NCBI RefSeq assembly: GCF_001424165.1
Contig: NZ_LMOJ01000001.1
Span: 89,194-153,193 of the forward strand
Direction: 5' to 3'
Source: Massilia sp. Leaf139
GTDB lineage: Bacteria; Pseudomonadota; Gammaproteobacteria; Burkholderiales; Burkholderiaceae_D
DNA: 64,000 bases
Positions 38,682 to 47,336 of the stretch are shown here, one piece after another. Numbering within the stretch: the first letter of the stretch is position 1; each line of letters begins with the position of its first letter. The notes below the pieces were generated by a model. That model was not told the origin of the DNA. It saw only the letters and a program-made list of their open reading frames with translations, and ran no database searches. Both the position numbers and the translations under genes were made by a program.

Positions 38682-38905
38682 AACAAACTCCCAGGGCGAC
38701 TCGCGCGACCGCGAAGCGGGCGCGCATAATGGAAAAGAAACGGGAAGTATGCAGGATTCGCCAAATTTTGTGCGAACGATTGGCGCTTCTCCCGGATCCG
38801 CGGGCCGGTCTTGCCCTCATTTGGTTCCCTTATTCGTTCCTCATGGCACGCCGGCAAAATATACCCGCGTCCTGGCCTTGTATTTGCCGAATCAGGCATA
38901 ACCCC

Positions 38906-39286
38906 ATGTGTATGGCTACTCAACGCAAAACCATTCTCGTCGTTCACTCCGGCGATCCGGCGGACATTCGCCGCCTGCTCGGCACCCTGGGCCATATCGC
39001 GGTCAGCGCCAGCGGACGGCGCGCGGCGCTCAAGGTGCTGTGCACGGTGCGCTTCGACATCGTGCTGACCAGCGTCGGCGGCACGCAGCCGGGGAGCGAT
39101 TGCAGCTTCGTGCAGGAGCTGCGCTTGGCCGCGCCCGGCACCGCGGTGGTCGGCTTCAGGCAGCATGGCCCCGACGCGGCGAACGACGCCTGGATGAAGG
39201 AATGCGACGCCACGATCCGGGCGCCGCTGTCTTCGTCGCGGCTGCAGTGGGCGCTCGACTTCGAGCTACGGTATTTTGGCAACTGA
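38906..39286 (+). CDS. degenerate receiver-domain protein
   Basis: 126 aa with a receiver-like fold: KTILVVHSGDPADIRRLLGT replaces the usual acidic pair (V-DD) by His-Ser, and FDIVLTSVGGTQPGSD has Ser where the phospho-acceptor Asp is normally found. The Lys position near the end also lacks a clear match (ATIRAPLSSSRLQ). It is therefore unlikely to be phosphorylated and may act as a docking or scaffold subunit. Start is ATG 38906 or 38912. It is 86 bases upstream of the hybrid kinase on the same strand; an open frame further upstream is not supported. Confidence 0.72.
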   Translation: MCMATQRKTILVVHSGDPADIRRLLGTLGHIAVSASGRRAALKVLCTVRFDIVLTSVGGTQPGSDCSFVQELRLAAPGTAVVGFRQHGPDAANDAWMKECDATIRAPLSSSRLQWALDFELRYFGN

Positions 39287-39372
39287 AGGCGAGGCGGGGA
39301 GCGGCCGGAAATGCTATCGTTCGTGTTGCAAAACATTTTTGTTGCGCAATTTGCTACCACCGGAACGATTTC

Positions 39373-41400
39373 ATGCCCGAGTCCCGTCACTCCGCCGATG
39401 CCGGCGCCGATGCCAATGCCGCTACCCGGTTCCGCGCCTTCTTCGAGCAGGCCACCAGCTTCGCCGCGCTGCTCAATCTCGACGGCAGCATCGTCGAGAT
39501 GAACCGCGTCTCGCTGGCGCTGGGCGGCTACACCCACGACGAGGTCGTCGGCCGGCCGCTCTGGGAATGCCGCTGGTGGAGCCACTCGGTCGAGCTGATG
39601 GGGGCGGCGCGCGAGGCGACGCTGGCCGCGGCCGAAGGCGACACCGTGCGCCGCCTGTCGGCCTACCGCGCGCTCGACGACAGCGAACGCTATGCCGAAC
39701 TGGTGATCGCGCCGGTCAGCGACGACGCCGGACGCATCCTCTTCCTGGCCGCGACCGGCGTCGACGTCACCGAGCGGCGCCTGGTTGCGCAGCGCCTGCG
39801 CCTGCTCGACGACATCGGCGAGGCGACCCGCATCGCGGCCGACCCGAAGGCGATCATGCGCGAGGCAACGCGCCTGCTGGGCGAGCACCTGGGCGTGACG
39901 CGGGTGGCCTACGCCGACCTCGAGCCCGACAATGACCGCTTTACGATCCGCCACGACTGGCATGTCGAGGGCGTGACGAGCACCGTGGGCACCTATTCGC
40001 TCGACCTGTTCGGCTCGCGCGCGACCTCGAACCTGCGCGCCGGCCGCAACCTGCTGGTCGCCGACGTCGACCGCGAGCTGGCGCATGACGACGGCGCCGC
40101 CATGTTCAATGCGATCGGCATCAAGGCCATCATCTGCTGCCCGCTGGTGAAGGCGAGGCGCCTGGTGGCGATGATGGCGGTGCACCAGCGCGAACCGCGC
40201 GCCTGGACGCGTGCCGAGGTGGCGCTGGTCGAGGGCGTGGTCGAGCGCTGCTGGGCCCACATCGAGCGCGTGCGCGCGACCGAGGCCCTGGTCGAGGCCG
40301 ACCGCCGCAAGTCCGAATTCCTGGCCACGCTGGCGCACGAGCTGCGCAACCCGCTGGCGCCGATCCGCAACGGCCTCGAACTTCTGCGCATCGCCGACGG
40401 CAAACCCGAGCTGCACGCGAACGTGCGCGCGATGATGGAGCGCCAGGTCGGGCACATGGTGCACCTGATTAACGACCTGCTCGACATCGCGCGTGTTTCC
40501 AGCGGCAAGGTGGTGCTGCAGGTGGCGCCGCTGGCCTTGCAGGAGGTGGTGGCCAGCGCCGTCGAGACCAGCCTGCCGCTGATCGAGGGCAGCGGCCACA
40601 CGCTGGTGCTCGACCTGCCGGCCGAACCCTTGCCGGTCGAGGCCGACGCCGTGCGCCTGTCGCAGGTGCTCGGCAACCTGCTGTCGAACGCGGCCAAGTA
40701 CACGCCTGCGGGCGGACGCATCGCGGTCACGGCACGGAACGAAGGGGACGAGGTCGTGGTCGCCGTCAGCGATACCGGCATCGGCATCGCCGCCGAATCA
40801 CTGCCCGAAGTGTTCGAGATGTTCGCCCAGGTCGCGCGCAGCATCGACCGCGCCAAAGGGGGGCTGGGCATCGGCCTGGCCCTGGTGCGCCACCTGGTGC
40901 AGCTGCACGGCGGCAGCGTCGCCGCGACCAGCGCCGGGCCGGAGCAGGGCAGCACCTTCACGGTACGCCTGCCGCTGGGCGCGGCGCGGATCGAGTCTCC
41001 GCCCGCGCGGCATGCCGTGCCGGCACCGGCGCAGCGACTGCGCGTGCTGGTGGCCGACGACAACGTCGACGCGGCGGCCACCCTGCGCGCGCTGCTCGAC
41101 CTTGCCGGACATGACACCCGCATCGCCCACGACGGCGAGGAAGCGGTCGCGCTGGCCGCGGACTTTCGGCCGCATATCGCCTTCCTCGACATCGGCATGC
41201 CGGGCCTGGACGGACACTGCGCGGCGCGCGCGATCCGGGCCCGCCCCGAACTGGACGGCATGCGCCTGGTGGCCCTTACCGGCTGGGGTACGGAGGAAGA
41301 CCGGCGCCGCTCGCGCGCCGCCGGCTTCGACGGCCACCTGCTGAAACCGGCCATTCCGGACGAAGTGGGTGCTCAACTGGCGCAGGTGAACGCACGCTGA
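39373..41400 (+). CDS. hybrid sensor kinase: PAS-GAF-HisKA-HATPase-REC
   Basis: 675 aa, no membrane segment, so cytosolic. PAS (about 19-132, FRAFFEQATSFAALLNLDGS), GAF (about 142-293), HisKA (about 312-382, with the phospho-His in FLATLAHELRNPLAPI), HATPase (about 422-536, N box NLLSNAAKYTPAGG, G box VSDTGIGIA, GLGIGLALVRHL) and a receiver (about 554-672, LRVLVADDNVDAAATLRALL and FLDIGMPGLDG; Lys in GHLLKPAIP). ATG 39373 begins directly before the PAS domain. The longer frame open from 38908 overlaps the degenerate receiver gene and is rejected. Probably a phosphorelay component with its neighbours. Confidence 0.92.
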   Translation: MPESRHSADAGADANAATRFRAFFEQATSFAALLNLDGSIVEMNRVSLALGGYTHDEVVGRPLWECRWWSHSVELMGAAREATLAAAEGDTVRRLSAYRALDDSERYAELVIAPVSDDAGRILFLAATGVDVTERRLVAQRLRLLDDIGEATRIAADPKAIMREATRLLGEHLGVTRVAYADLEPDNDRFTIRHDWHVEGVTSTVGTYSLDLFGSRATSNLRAGRNLLVADVDRELAHDDGAAMFNAIGIKAIICCPLVKARRLVAMMAVHQREPRAWTRAEVALVEGVVERCWAHIERVRATEALVEADRRKSEFLATLAHELRNPLAPIRNGLELLRIADGKPELHANVRAMMERQVGHMVHLINDLLDIARVSSGKVVLQVAPLALQEVVASAVETSLPLIEGSGHTLVLDLPAEPLPVEADAVRLSQVLGNLLSNAAKYTPAGGRIAVTARNEGDEVVVAVSDTGIGIAAESLPEVFEMFAQVARSIDRAKGGLGIGLALVRHLVQLHGGSVAATSAGPEQGSTFTVRLPLGAARIESPPARHAVPAPAQRLRVLVADDNVDAAATLRALLDLAGHDTRIAHDGEEAVALAADFRPHIAFLDIGMPGLDGHCAARAIRARPELDGMRLVALTGWGTEEDRRRSRAAGFDGHLLKPAIPDEVGAQLAQVNAR

Positions 41401-41513
41401 CAAGGCGTCGAATACCGTCCGGCCGCGCATTGGAGCGGGAAAATTTCCATTTTACGATCCGGAAGCGGCACGAATCGTCTAGACTTGACATTCTTTTATC
41501 CGCGCGCACGGCA

Positions 41514-44500
41514 ATGTACGATTCCGCTCAACCAGGCAACATGCCATTGACCGCGCCCGGCGTGGTTCCCAGTACCCTACCTTTCCCGGTCGTCGGCATC
41601 GGCGCCTCGGCCGGCGGCTTGCAGGCCCTGCAGCGGCTGTTCGAAAACATGCCGGCCGCGCACGAGATGGCCTTCGTGGTCATCATGCACCTCTCGCCCA
41701 AGCATCCGAGTTCGGCGGCGGCGATCCTGCAGCGCGCCACGCGCATGCCGGTCGTCCAGGTCACCGAGCGCGAACACATCAGGCCCGGCCATGTGTACGT
41801 GATCGCCCCGAACCAGCAGATGTCGATGGTCGATGGCCTGCTGCTGGTCGATCCGCTCGACCGTCCGCGCGGCAAGCATATTGCGATCGACCTGTTCTTC
41901 CGCACGCTGGGTGAGGTACACCGCGAACGCGCGATCGCCATCGTGCTCTCGGGTACCGGCGCCGACGGTGCGGTCGGCCTGACCCGGGTCAAGGAGCAGG
42001 GCGGCGTGACGCTCGCGCAGGCGCCGGGCGACGCCGAGCACGACGGCATGCCGGTGGCCGCCATCCGCACCGGCGCGGTCGATTTCGTCATGCCCGTGGT
42101 CGAGATGCCGCAGAAATTGTTCGAACTGTGGGAAAACGCCCGCGCCATCGAGCTGCCGCCGGCCGGCGACGGCGAGCTGCCGCTGATCCAGGTGCCGTCC
42201 CCGCGCGACCTTGCCAGCGCCGAGGAGGCGCTGCACGAGGTCATCGGCACCCTGCTGGCCCATACCGGGCACGACTTCCGCCACTACAAGCGCGCGACCG
42301 TCCTGCGCCGCATCGAACGGCGCCTGCAGGTTCGCCAGGTGCATACCCTGCCCGAATACCGCGACCTGCTGGCCGCCGATCCGCACGAACACGAAGCGCT
42401 GCTGGGCGACATGCTGATCGGTGTGACCAACTTCTTCCGCGACCGCGAAGCCTTCGAATCGCTCGAACGCGACATCATCCCGGAACTGTTCAAGGACAAG
42501 GGGCCGCTCGACGAGGTGCGCGCCTGGGTTGCCGCCTGCGCCAGCGGCGAAGAAGCCTATTCGCTGGCGATACTGATGGCCGACCAGGCGGGACTGATGG
42601 AGCATCCGCCCGGCTTCCAGGTATTCGCCTCCGACATCGACGAAAGCGCGATCGACACCGCGCGCGCCGGCAACTACCCAGCTTCGATCATCACCGATGT
42701 GACGCCGGCGCGCCTGCGCCAGTATTTCAACAAGGAAGACGACCGCTACCGGATCCGCAAGTCGGTGCGCGACCATATCCTGTTCGCGTCGCACAACCTG
42801 CTGCGCGATCCGCCGTTCTCGCGGCTCGACATGATTTCATGCCGCAATCTGCTGATCTACCTGAACCGCGAGGTTCAGATGCGGGTGCTGCAGACCTTCC
42901 ACTTCGCGCTCCGGCCAGGCGGCTACCTCTTCCTCGGTTCGTCCGAGTCGGCCGAGTCGGTCGCGGATTACTTCATCCCGGTCGACAAGAAGAACCGCAT
43001 CTACCGTGCCCGCGGCGGCGGCCGGCCGCCGCAGTTCCACGCGCCGTCTGGACTCTACGGCGCCCGCATGCCGGAGGCGAGCCGCGCCAAGCTGCCCGGC
43101 AAGCGCCAGTTGTCCTATGCCGAGCTGCACCAGCGCGCGCTGGCACGCGTCGCCCCGCCGTCGGTGGTGATCGACCGCGAAGGAAATGTGCTGCACATGT
43201 CCGAACTGGCGGGCCGCTTCGTCCGCATGGGCGCCGGCGAACCGACGCGCAACCTGCTGGCGCTGGTGCTCCCGGAGCTGCGGCTCGAACTGCGTTCGGC
43301 GATCTACCAGGCCGGCCAGGGCGAAGGCAGCATCGAATGCCGCCCGGTCGACCTGGACGAGAAAAAAGAGCTGGGCCCCGTCGCGATGACGGTGCGCCCC
43401 TTCCGCGACGACGAGGCCGACGCCGATTTCATGCTGGTCATGTTCAAGCGCATCGAGTCGACGGCCCCTGCGGCCGCCGCGCCGCAGACCTACGGCAGCC
43501 ACGACGTGGTGCTGGCGCAGCTCGAAGCCGAGCTGCAGAGGAAGCGCGAGCAGCTGCAGGAGACGATCGAGAACTCTGAAATCTCGACCGAGGAGCTGCG
43601 CGCCTCGAACGAGGAGCTGCAGGCCATCAATGAAGAACTGCGCTCGGCCACCGAGGAGCTGGAGACGAGCAAGGAAGAGCTGCAGTCGGTGAACGAGGAA
43701 CTCGTCACCGTCAACTACGAGCTGAAAGTGAAGGTCGAGGAAACCGGGAAGGCCAACGACGACCTGAACAACCTGATCGCCTCGACCGACATCGCCACGA
43801 TCTTCGTCGACAGCGGGCTGCGCATCAAGCGCTTCACGCCGCGCGCGGTCGACCTGTTCTCGATCATCGCGTCCGACATCGGCCGTTCGCTGCTCGACCT
43901 GACGCACCGGCTCGACTACGACCAGCTGGCGGAGGACGTGGGTGCCACCTTCGATACCCTGCGCCCGGTCGAGCGCGAGGTGCGCAGCAACGACGGACGC
44001 TATTACATCGTGCGCCTGCTGCCTTACCGCACCAACGAAGACCGCATCGAAGGCGCGGTGATGACCTTCTTCGACATCACGGCGCGGCGCGAGGCGGAGG
44101 AGGCGGCGCGCGCCAGCGAAGCGCGCATGCGCATGGTGGCCGACAGCGCCGACGACTACGCCATCATCACGCTCGACGAACGCGGCCTGGTCGCCAGCTG
44201 GAACAATGGCGCGCACTACCTGTTCGGCTACACCGAAGCGGAAATGCGGGGACAGACGCTGGAACGCCTGTTCACACCCGAAGACCTGGCTGCCGGCGTG
44301 CCGGCGGCGGAATTGCGCCGCGCGCGCGAGGACGGCCGCGCCGAGGACGAGCGCTGGCACATGCGCAAGAACGGCAGCCGCTTCTTCTGCAGCGGCGTGA
44401 CCACGCCGCTGCGTAACGGCAGCTTTCACGGCTATGCCAAGATCGCGCGCGATGTCACCGGGCGCGAGCGGCAAGGACTCGAGCGCGAGCAGGCCTCGCG

Positions 44501-45671
44501 CGAGCGCGAGGCGATCACGCGCTCGGAGGCGGCCACCCAGTCGGCGCTGAAGGACGAATTCCTGTCGGTGATGTCGCACGAGCTGCGCCATCCGCTGAAC
44601 ATGATCAACATAAACGTCGAGCTGCTCTCGCGCATGCCCGAAATCCGCAAGTCGGCGCCCTTCATGCGCGCGGCGAACATCATCCGCAACGCGGTGCTGA
44701 GCCAAGCCAAGATCATCGACGACCTGATGGACATGTCACGCGTGCGCACCGGCAAGCTGTCGCTGGCGATCGCGCCGTTGGCGCTCGGCGCCGTGCTGCG
44801 GAACGTCGCCGAGGTGCAGCGCGCCGATCCGGCCACGGGCGACATCCGGATCGAGGTGATCGACGAGGCCGAGGGTGTGTACGTGATGGCCGACCTGGTA
44901 CGCATCGAGCAGGTGGTGATGAACCTGCTGAGCAATGCGGTCAAGTTCACCCCTGGCGGCGGCCATATCGAAGTACGCCTGGCGCGCGAGGACAACGGCG
45001 CCCGGGTCGACGTCGTCGACAGCGGCCAGGGCATCGCCCCGGACTTCCTGCCGCACGTGTTCGACATGTACGGCCAGAGCGTCTCGGTCACCACGCGCAC
45101 CAAGAGCGGGCTCGGTATCGGACTGGCGCTGGTGCGCGAAATCGTCGCGCTGCACGGCGGGCGCGTCGAGGCCCACTCGGAAGGCATCGGCAGGGGCGCG
45201 CGCTTCAGTTTCTGGCTGCCGCTGTTCGACCGTCATGGCATGCCGGTCTCGAACGTGGACGGCGATGCCAACGACGCGATGGCCGGCCTGCGCATCCTGG
45301 TGGTGGACGACATGGAAGAGATGCTGATGGTCTTCAAGTCGCTGCTCGAGATGAGCGGGGCGACCGTGTTCGAAGCGACGAGCGCGCGGGCCGGGCTGGA
45401 GATCCTGGAGCGCGAACCGATCGACCTCCTGATCTCGGACATCTCCATGCCGGAGATGGACGGCTACCAGTTCCTCGAACGCATCCGCGCCAATCGGGCG
45501 CTGGCGCAGCTGCCGGCGATCGCGATCAGTGGCATGCGCCGCGATAACGATATCGCGCGCGCGCGCGCGGCCGGCTTCTCGGCCCATCTCGGCAAGCCGG
45601 TCTCGATCGACCGCCTGAACGCGATCGTGCACGAGCTTCTGTCGCGGCGCGGGGTGCAAGCCGACGCTTGA
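41514..45671 (+). CDS. CheB-CheR-PAS-PAS hybrid histidine kinase
   Basis: About 1385 aa, no membrane segment. Order: CheB methylesterase (about 22-199; Ser in VGIGASAGGLQAL, Asp in GTGADGAVGLTR), CheR methyltransferase (about 235-492; RRIERRLQVRQ, WVAACASGEEAYSLAI, ISCRNLLIYLN), a long coiled coil (about 668-755, heptads of Glu-Glu-Leu such as ELRASNEELQAINEELRSA), two PAS domains (about 755-860 and 869-982), HisKA with SVMSHELRHPLNMI, HATPase (NLLSNAVKFTPGGG), and a receiver with LLISDISMPEMDG. The start is uncertain: ATG 41514 or 41541; TTG 41430 is an unlikely longer choice. It follows the hybrid kinase by 113 bases. It may couple stress sensing to chemoreceptor methylation or a two-component relay; partner unknown. 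Confidence 0.92.
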   Translation: MYDSAQPGNMPLTAPGVVPSTLPFPVVGIGASAGGLQALQRLFENMPAAHEMAFVVIMHLSPKHPSSAAAILQRATRMPVVQVTEREHIRPGHVYVIAPNQQMSMVDGLLLVDPLDRPRGKHIAIDLFFRTLGEVHRERAIAIVLSGTGADGAVGLTRVKEQGGVTLAQAPGDAEHDGMPVAAIRTGAVDFVMPVVEMPQKLFELWENARAIELPPAGDGELPLIQVPSPRDLASAEEALHEVIGTLLAHTGHDFRHYKRATVLRRIERRLQVRQVHTLPEYRDLLAADPHEHEALLGDMLIGVTNFFRDREAFESLERDIIPELFKDKGPLDEVRAWVAACASGEEAYSLAILMADQAGLMEHPPGFQVFASDIDESAIDTARAGNYPASIITDVTPARLRQYFNKEDDRYRIRKSVRDHILFASHNLLRDPPFSRLDMISCRNLLIYLNREVQMRVLQTFHFALRPGGYLFLGSSESAESVADYFIPVDKKNRIYRARGGGRPPQFHAPSGLYGARMPEASRAKLPGKRQLSYAELHQRALARVAPPSVVIDREGNVLHMSELAGRFVRMGAGEPTRNLLALVLPELRLELRSAIYQAGQGEGSIECRPVDLDEKKELGPVAMTVRPFRDDEADADFMLVMFKRIESTAPAAAAPQTYGSHDVVLAQLEAELQRKREQLQETIENSEISTEELRASNEELQAINEELRSATEELETSKEELQSVNEELVTVNYELKVKVEETGKANDDLNNLIASTDIATIFVDSGLRIKRFTPRAVDLFSIIASDIGRSLLDLTHRLDYDQLAEDVGATFDTLRPVEREVRSNDGRYYIVRLLPYRTNEDRIEGAVMTFFDITARREAEEAARASEARMRMVADSADDYAIITLDERGLVASWNNGAHYLFGYTEAEMRGQTLERLFTPEDLAAGVPAAELRRAREDGRAEDERWHMRKNGSRFFCSGVTTPLRNGSFHGYAKIARDVTGRERQGLEREQASREREAITRSEAATQSALKDEFLSVMSHELRHPLNMININVELLSRMPEIRKSAPFMRAANIIRNAVLSQAKIIDDLMDMSRVRTGKLSLAIAPLALGAVLRNVAEVQRADPATGDIRIEVIDEAEGVYVMADLVRIEQVVMNLLSNAVKFTPGGGHIEVRLAREDNGARVDVVDSGQGIAPDFLPHVFDMYGQSVSVTTRTKSGLGIGLALVREIVALHGGRVEAHSEGIGRGARFSFWLPLFDRHGMPVSNVDGDANDAMAGLRILVVDDMEEMLMVFKSLLEMSGATVFEATSARAGLEILEREPIDLLISDISMPEMDGYQFLERIRANRALAQLPAIAISGMRRDNDIARARAAGFSAHLGKPVSIDRLNAIVHELLSRRGVQADA

Positions 45672-45806
45672 ACAGGGGTGAGGGCCCGGATCGGCGACGC
45701 CCCGGGCCGTGCTTATGCCTTGTGGATGTCGGCGGTTTTTACAGAACACGCCGCATGCTCCCGGACCGTACGACTAAGCCGCTGATAACGCTGCATTTTT
45801 TGTTGC

Positions 45807-45822
45807 TGGCGCAAAACTTGCT
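45807..45822 (+). promoter_or_regulatory. sigma-54 (RpoN) promoter of the PEP-CTERM gene
   Basis: TGGCGCAAAACTTGCT against the consensus TGGCACG-N4-TTGCW: the invariant GG and GC pairs are present at correct spacing. Predicted start site lies about 20 bases before the ATG, with AAGGAGA at 45843-45849 as ribosome-binding site. Confidence 0.8.
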
Positions 45823-45853
45823 CTCCTTACTAAGTCAACCATAAGGAGAATCC

Positions 45854-46483
45854 ATGCGCCACGCCCGTCAGTTTGCCGCCTTCGCCTTTGCCTTCCTTGC
45901 CTGCGCCGGCGCCTCCGCCGCGGTCGTCGCCACCAACACCAGCTACGGCGTCATCGACGGCACGCTGGATACGCGCACGCTGACCGTCGCCGAGCACGGC
46001 TGGATCACCGACCTGAACATTCTGGTGGAATTCTCGAAATGCGACGATCCGCCGATCGGGCCGAACGGCAGTGCCTGCCGCGGCCCTGGCGACCCCTTCG
46101 AGGAGGAAATCGCATTCACCCTGACCGGCCCGGATGGCCGCAGCGTCGACCTGGTGCTGCCTTACGAGACCTATACCGGCGCCACGCGCGGGGCAGGTCG
46201 TGTCAGCGTCAATTTCGACGACGAAGCGCCCGATGCGGTAGGCCCGCGCATCGCGTCCGGCACATTCCGCCCCGAGGGAAGCCTGGGCCTGTTCGACCGC
46301 ACGGACATGTTCGGCAGCTGGACGCTCTCGCTGCAGGATTTCTCGCCCGGCGATCCGCTCGAATTCTTCTCGGCCTCGCTCGACATCAGCTTTACCACGG
46401 GCCCGGCCCCGGTGCCCGAGCCGGCCACGCTGGCGATGCTGGGCCTGGGCTTGCTGGGCATGCGCGCCGCGCGCCGGCGTTGA
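45854..46483 (+). CDS. PEP-CTERM sorting-domain surface protein
   Basis: 209 aa. Signal peptide MRHARQFAAFAFAFLACAGA; mature beta-sandwich that resembles a proprotein-convertase P-domain (LTVAEHGWITDLNILVEFSK, EIAFTLTGPDGRSVDLVLP, GSWTLSLQDFSPGDPLEFFS); C-terminal sorting signal VPEPATLAMLGLGLLGMRAA followed by RRR. PEP-CTERM proteins are processed by exosortase and tied to extracellular polysaccharide in floc- or biofilm-forming betaproteobacteria. No exosortase gene is in the window. Transcription probably depends on RpoN, judging from the promoter match just upstream. ATG 45854. Confidence 0.93.
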   Translation: MRHARQFAAFAFAFLACAGASAAVVATNTSYGVIDGTLDTRTLTVAEHGWITDLNILVEFSKCDDPPIGPNGSACRGPGDPFEEEIAFTLTGPDGRSVDLVLPYETYTGATRGAGRVSVNFDDEAPDAVGPRIASGTFRPEGSLGLFDRTDMFGSWTLSLQDFSPGDPLEFFSASLDISFTTGPAPVPEPATLAMLGLGLLGMRAARRR

Positions 46484-46489
46484 TTCCCG

Positions 46490-46510
46490 GGCGGGCAGCG
46501 CCTGCCCGCC
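46490..46510. terminator. hairpin between convergent PEP-CTERM and LysE genes
   Basis: Nine-base-pair stem GGCGGGCAG/CTGCCCGCC with a three-base loop, no T tract; sits seven bases past the PEP-CTERM stop. Confidence 0.5.
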
Positions 46511-46519
46511 TCGCACCAT

Positions 46520-47146
46520 CTAGCGCGAAACGATCAGCTTCACGCCCAGCGCGATGAACACCGTGCCCGCCAGCCGGTCGAGCCATTTGCCCGCGCCCGG
46601 CTTGCGCTCGAGCCAGGCGCCCACGGCGCCGGCAAAATAACCCAGCAGCCCGAACAGGATCGCCGCCTGCACCGTGAAAGTCACGCCCAGCGCCAGCATC
46701 TGGCCGGGCACGTTGCCGTTGGACGCGATCACGAACTGCGGCAGCAGCGACAGGAAGAACAGCACGATCTTCGGATTGATGGCGTTCGCCAGCAAGCCCT
46801 TCATGAACAGCGTGCGCAGCGACTGGGGCGGCGCGCCGGACTTGTCGGCGCGTTGCCCGCCGCTGCTGCGCAGCGCGCCGATGCCCAGGTAGACCAGGTA
46901 CAGGCCGCCGCCGATGCGCAAGGCCGTGAACGCCGTCGGCGAGGCGGCGATGATCGCGCTCACGCCGATCACGGCGAGGAAGGTATGGCTCAGGCAGCCC
47001 AGCGCGCAGCCGAGACCGAAGACCATGCCCTGCTTGCGGCCCCTGGACATGCCCAGGCCAAGCACCATCAGGTTGTCGGGGCCGGGGGAGGCGGTGAGGA
47101 GGAGGGCGGCGAGCAGGAAGCCGAAGAATTGTTCGGGTGCGAGCAT
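46520..47146 (-). CDS. LysE/RhtB-family amino acid exporter
   Basis: 208-aa inner-membrane exporter with about six helices. Family landmarks: FGFLLAALLLTASPGPDNLM (with the ASPGP motif at the first helix), GMSRGRKQGMVFGLGCALG, RIGGGLYLVYLGIGALR and FMKGLLANAINPKIVLFFLS. Probably exports an amino acid or related small metabolite; substrate not predictable. The ATG at 47146 begins the conserved LAPEQFFGFL; the frame remains open upstream to 47230, but those codons fall in the repeat region. Arginine or lysine export would be interesting beside cyanophycin genes but is only proximity. Confidence 0.9.
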   Translation of the reverse strand: MLAPEQFFGFLLAALLLTASPGPDNLMVLGLGMSRGRKQGMVFGLGCALGCLSHTFLAVIGVSAIIAASPTAFTALRIGGGLYLVYLGIGALRSSGGQRADKSGAPPQSLRTLFMKGLLANAINPKIVLFFLSLLPQFVIASNGNVPGQMLALGVTFTVQAAILFGLLGYFAGAVGAWLERKPGAGKWLDRLAGTVFIALGVKLIVSR

Positions 47147-47199
47147 GGTTTGTTTTTGTTCGTGGGATGACGGTATAAAACGAAGGGACGTAGGGGGCG

Positions 47200-47332
47200 T
47201 TGAGGCCAATGGCCTCAATGACGGTCTCACCGGGCGGGTTCCCCGCCCACGCGTTCAACCGCAGCGGGATCAGCCCCGCCGTTCGTTCGTACCGGATTTG
47301 AACGCGTGGGCGGGAGACCCGCCCACCCTACG
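47200..47332. repeat. palindrome plus head-to-head GTGGGC-family pair
   Basis: TTGAGGCC-aat-GGCCTCAA (47200-47218) followed by two opposite arms of the dispersed element, 47233-47258 and 47298-47324, both with CCCGCCCACGCGTTCAA on one strand. A composite structure like that at 25914-26018, placed between lysE and cphA1. Confidence 0.8.
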
Positions 47333-47336
47333 GGTA

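Noticed and set aside
38908..39372. N-terminal extension of the hybrid kinase in an open frame
   Set aside because: It overlaps the degenerate receiver gene in another frame and has an Arg-rich shadow composition; the PAS domain begins just after the ATG at 39373.
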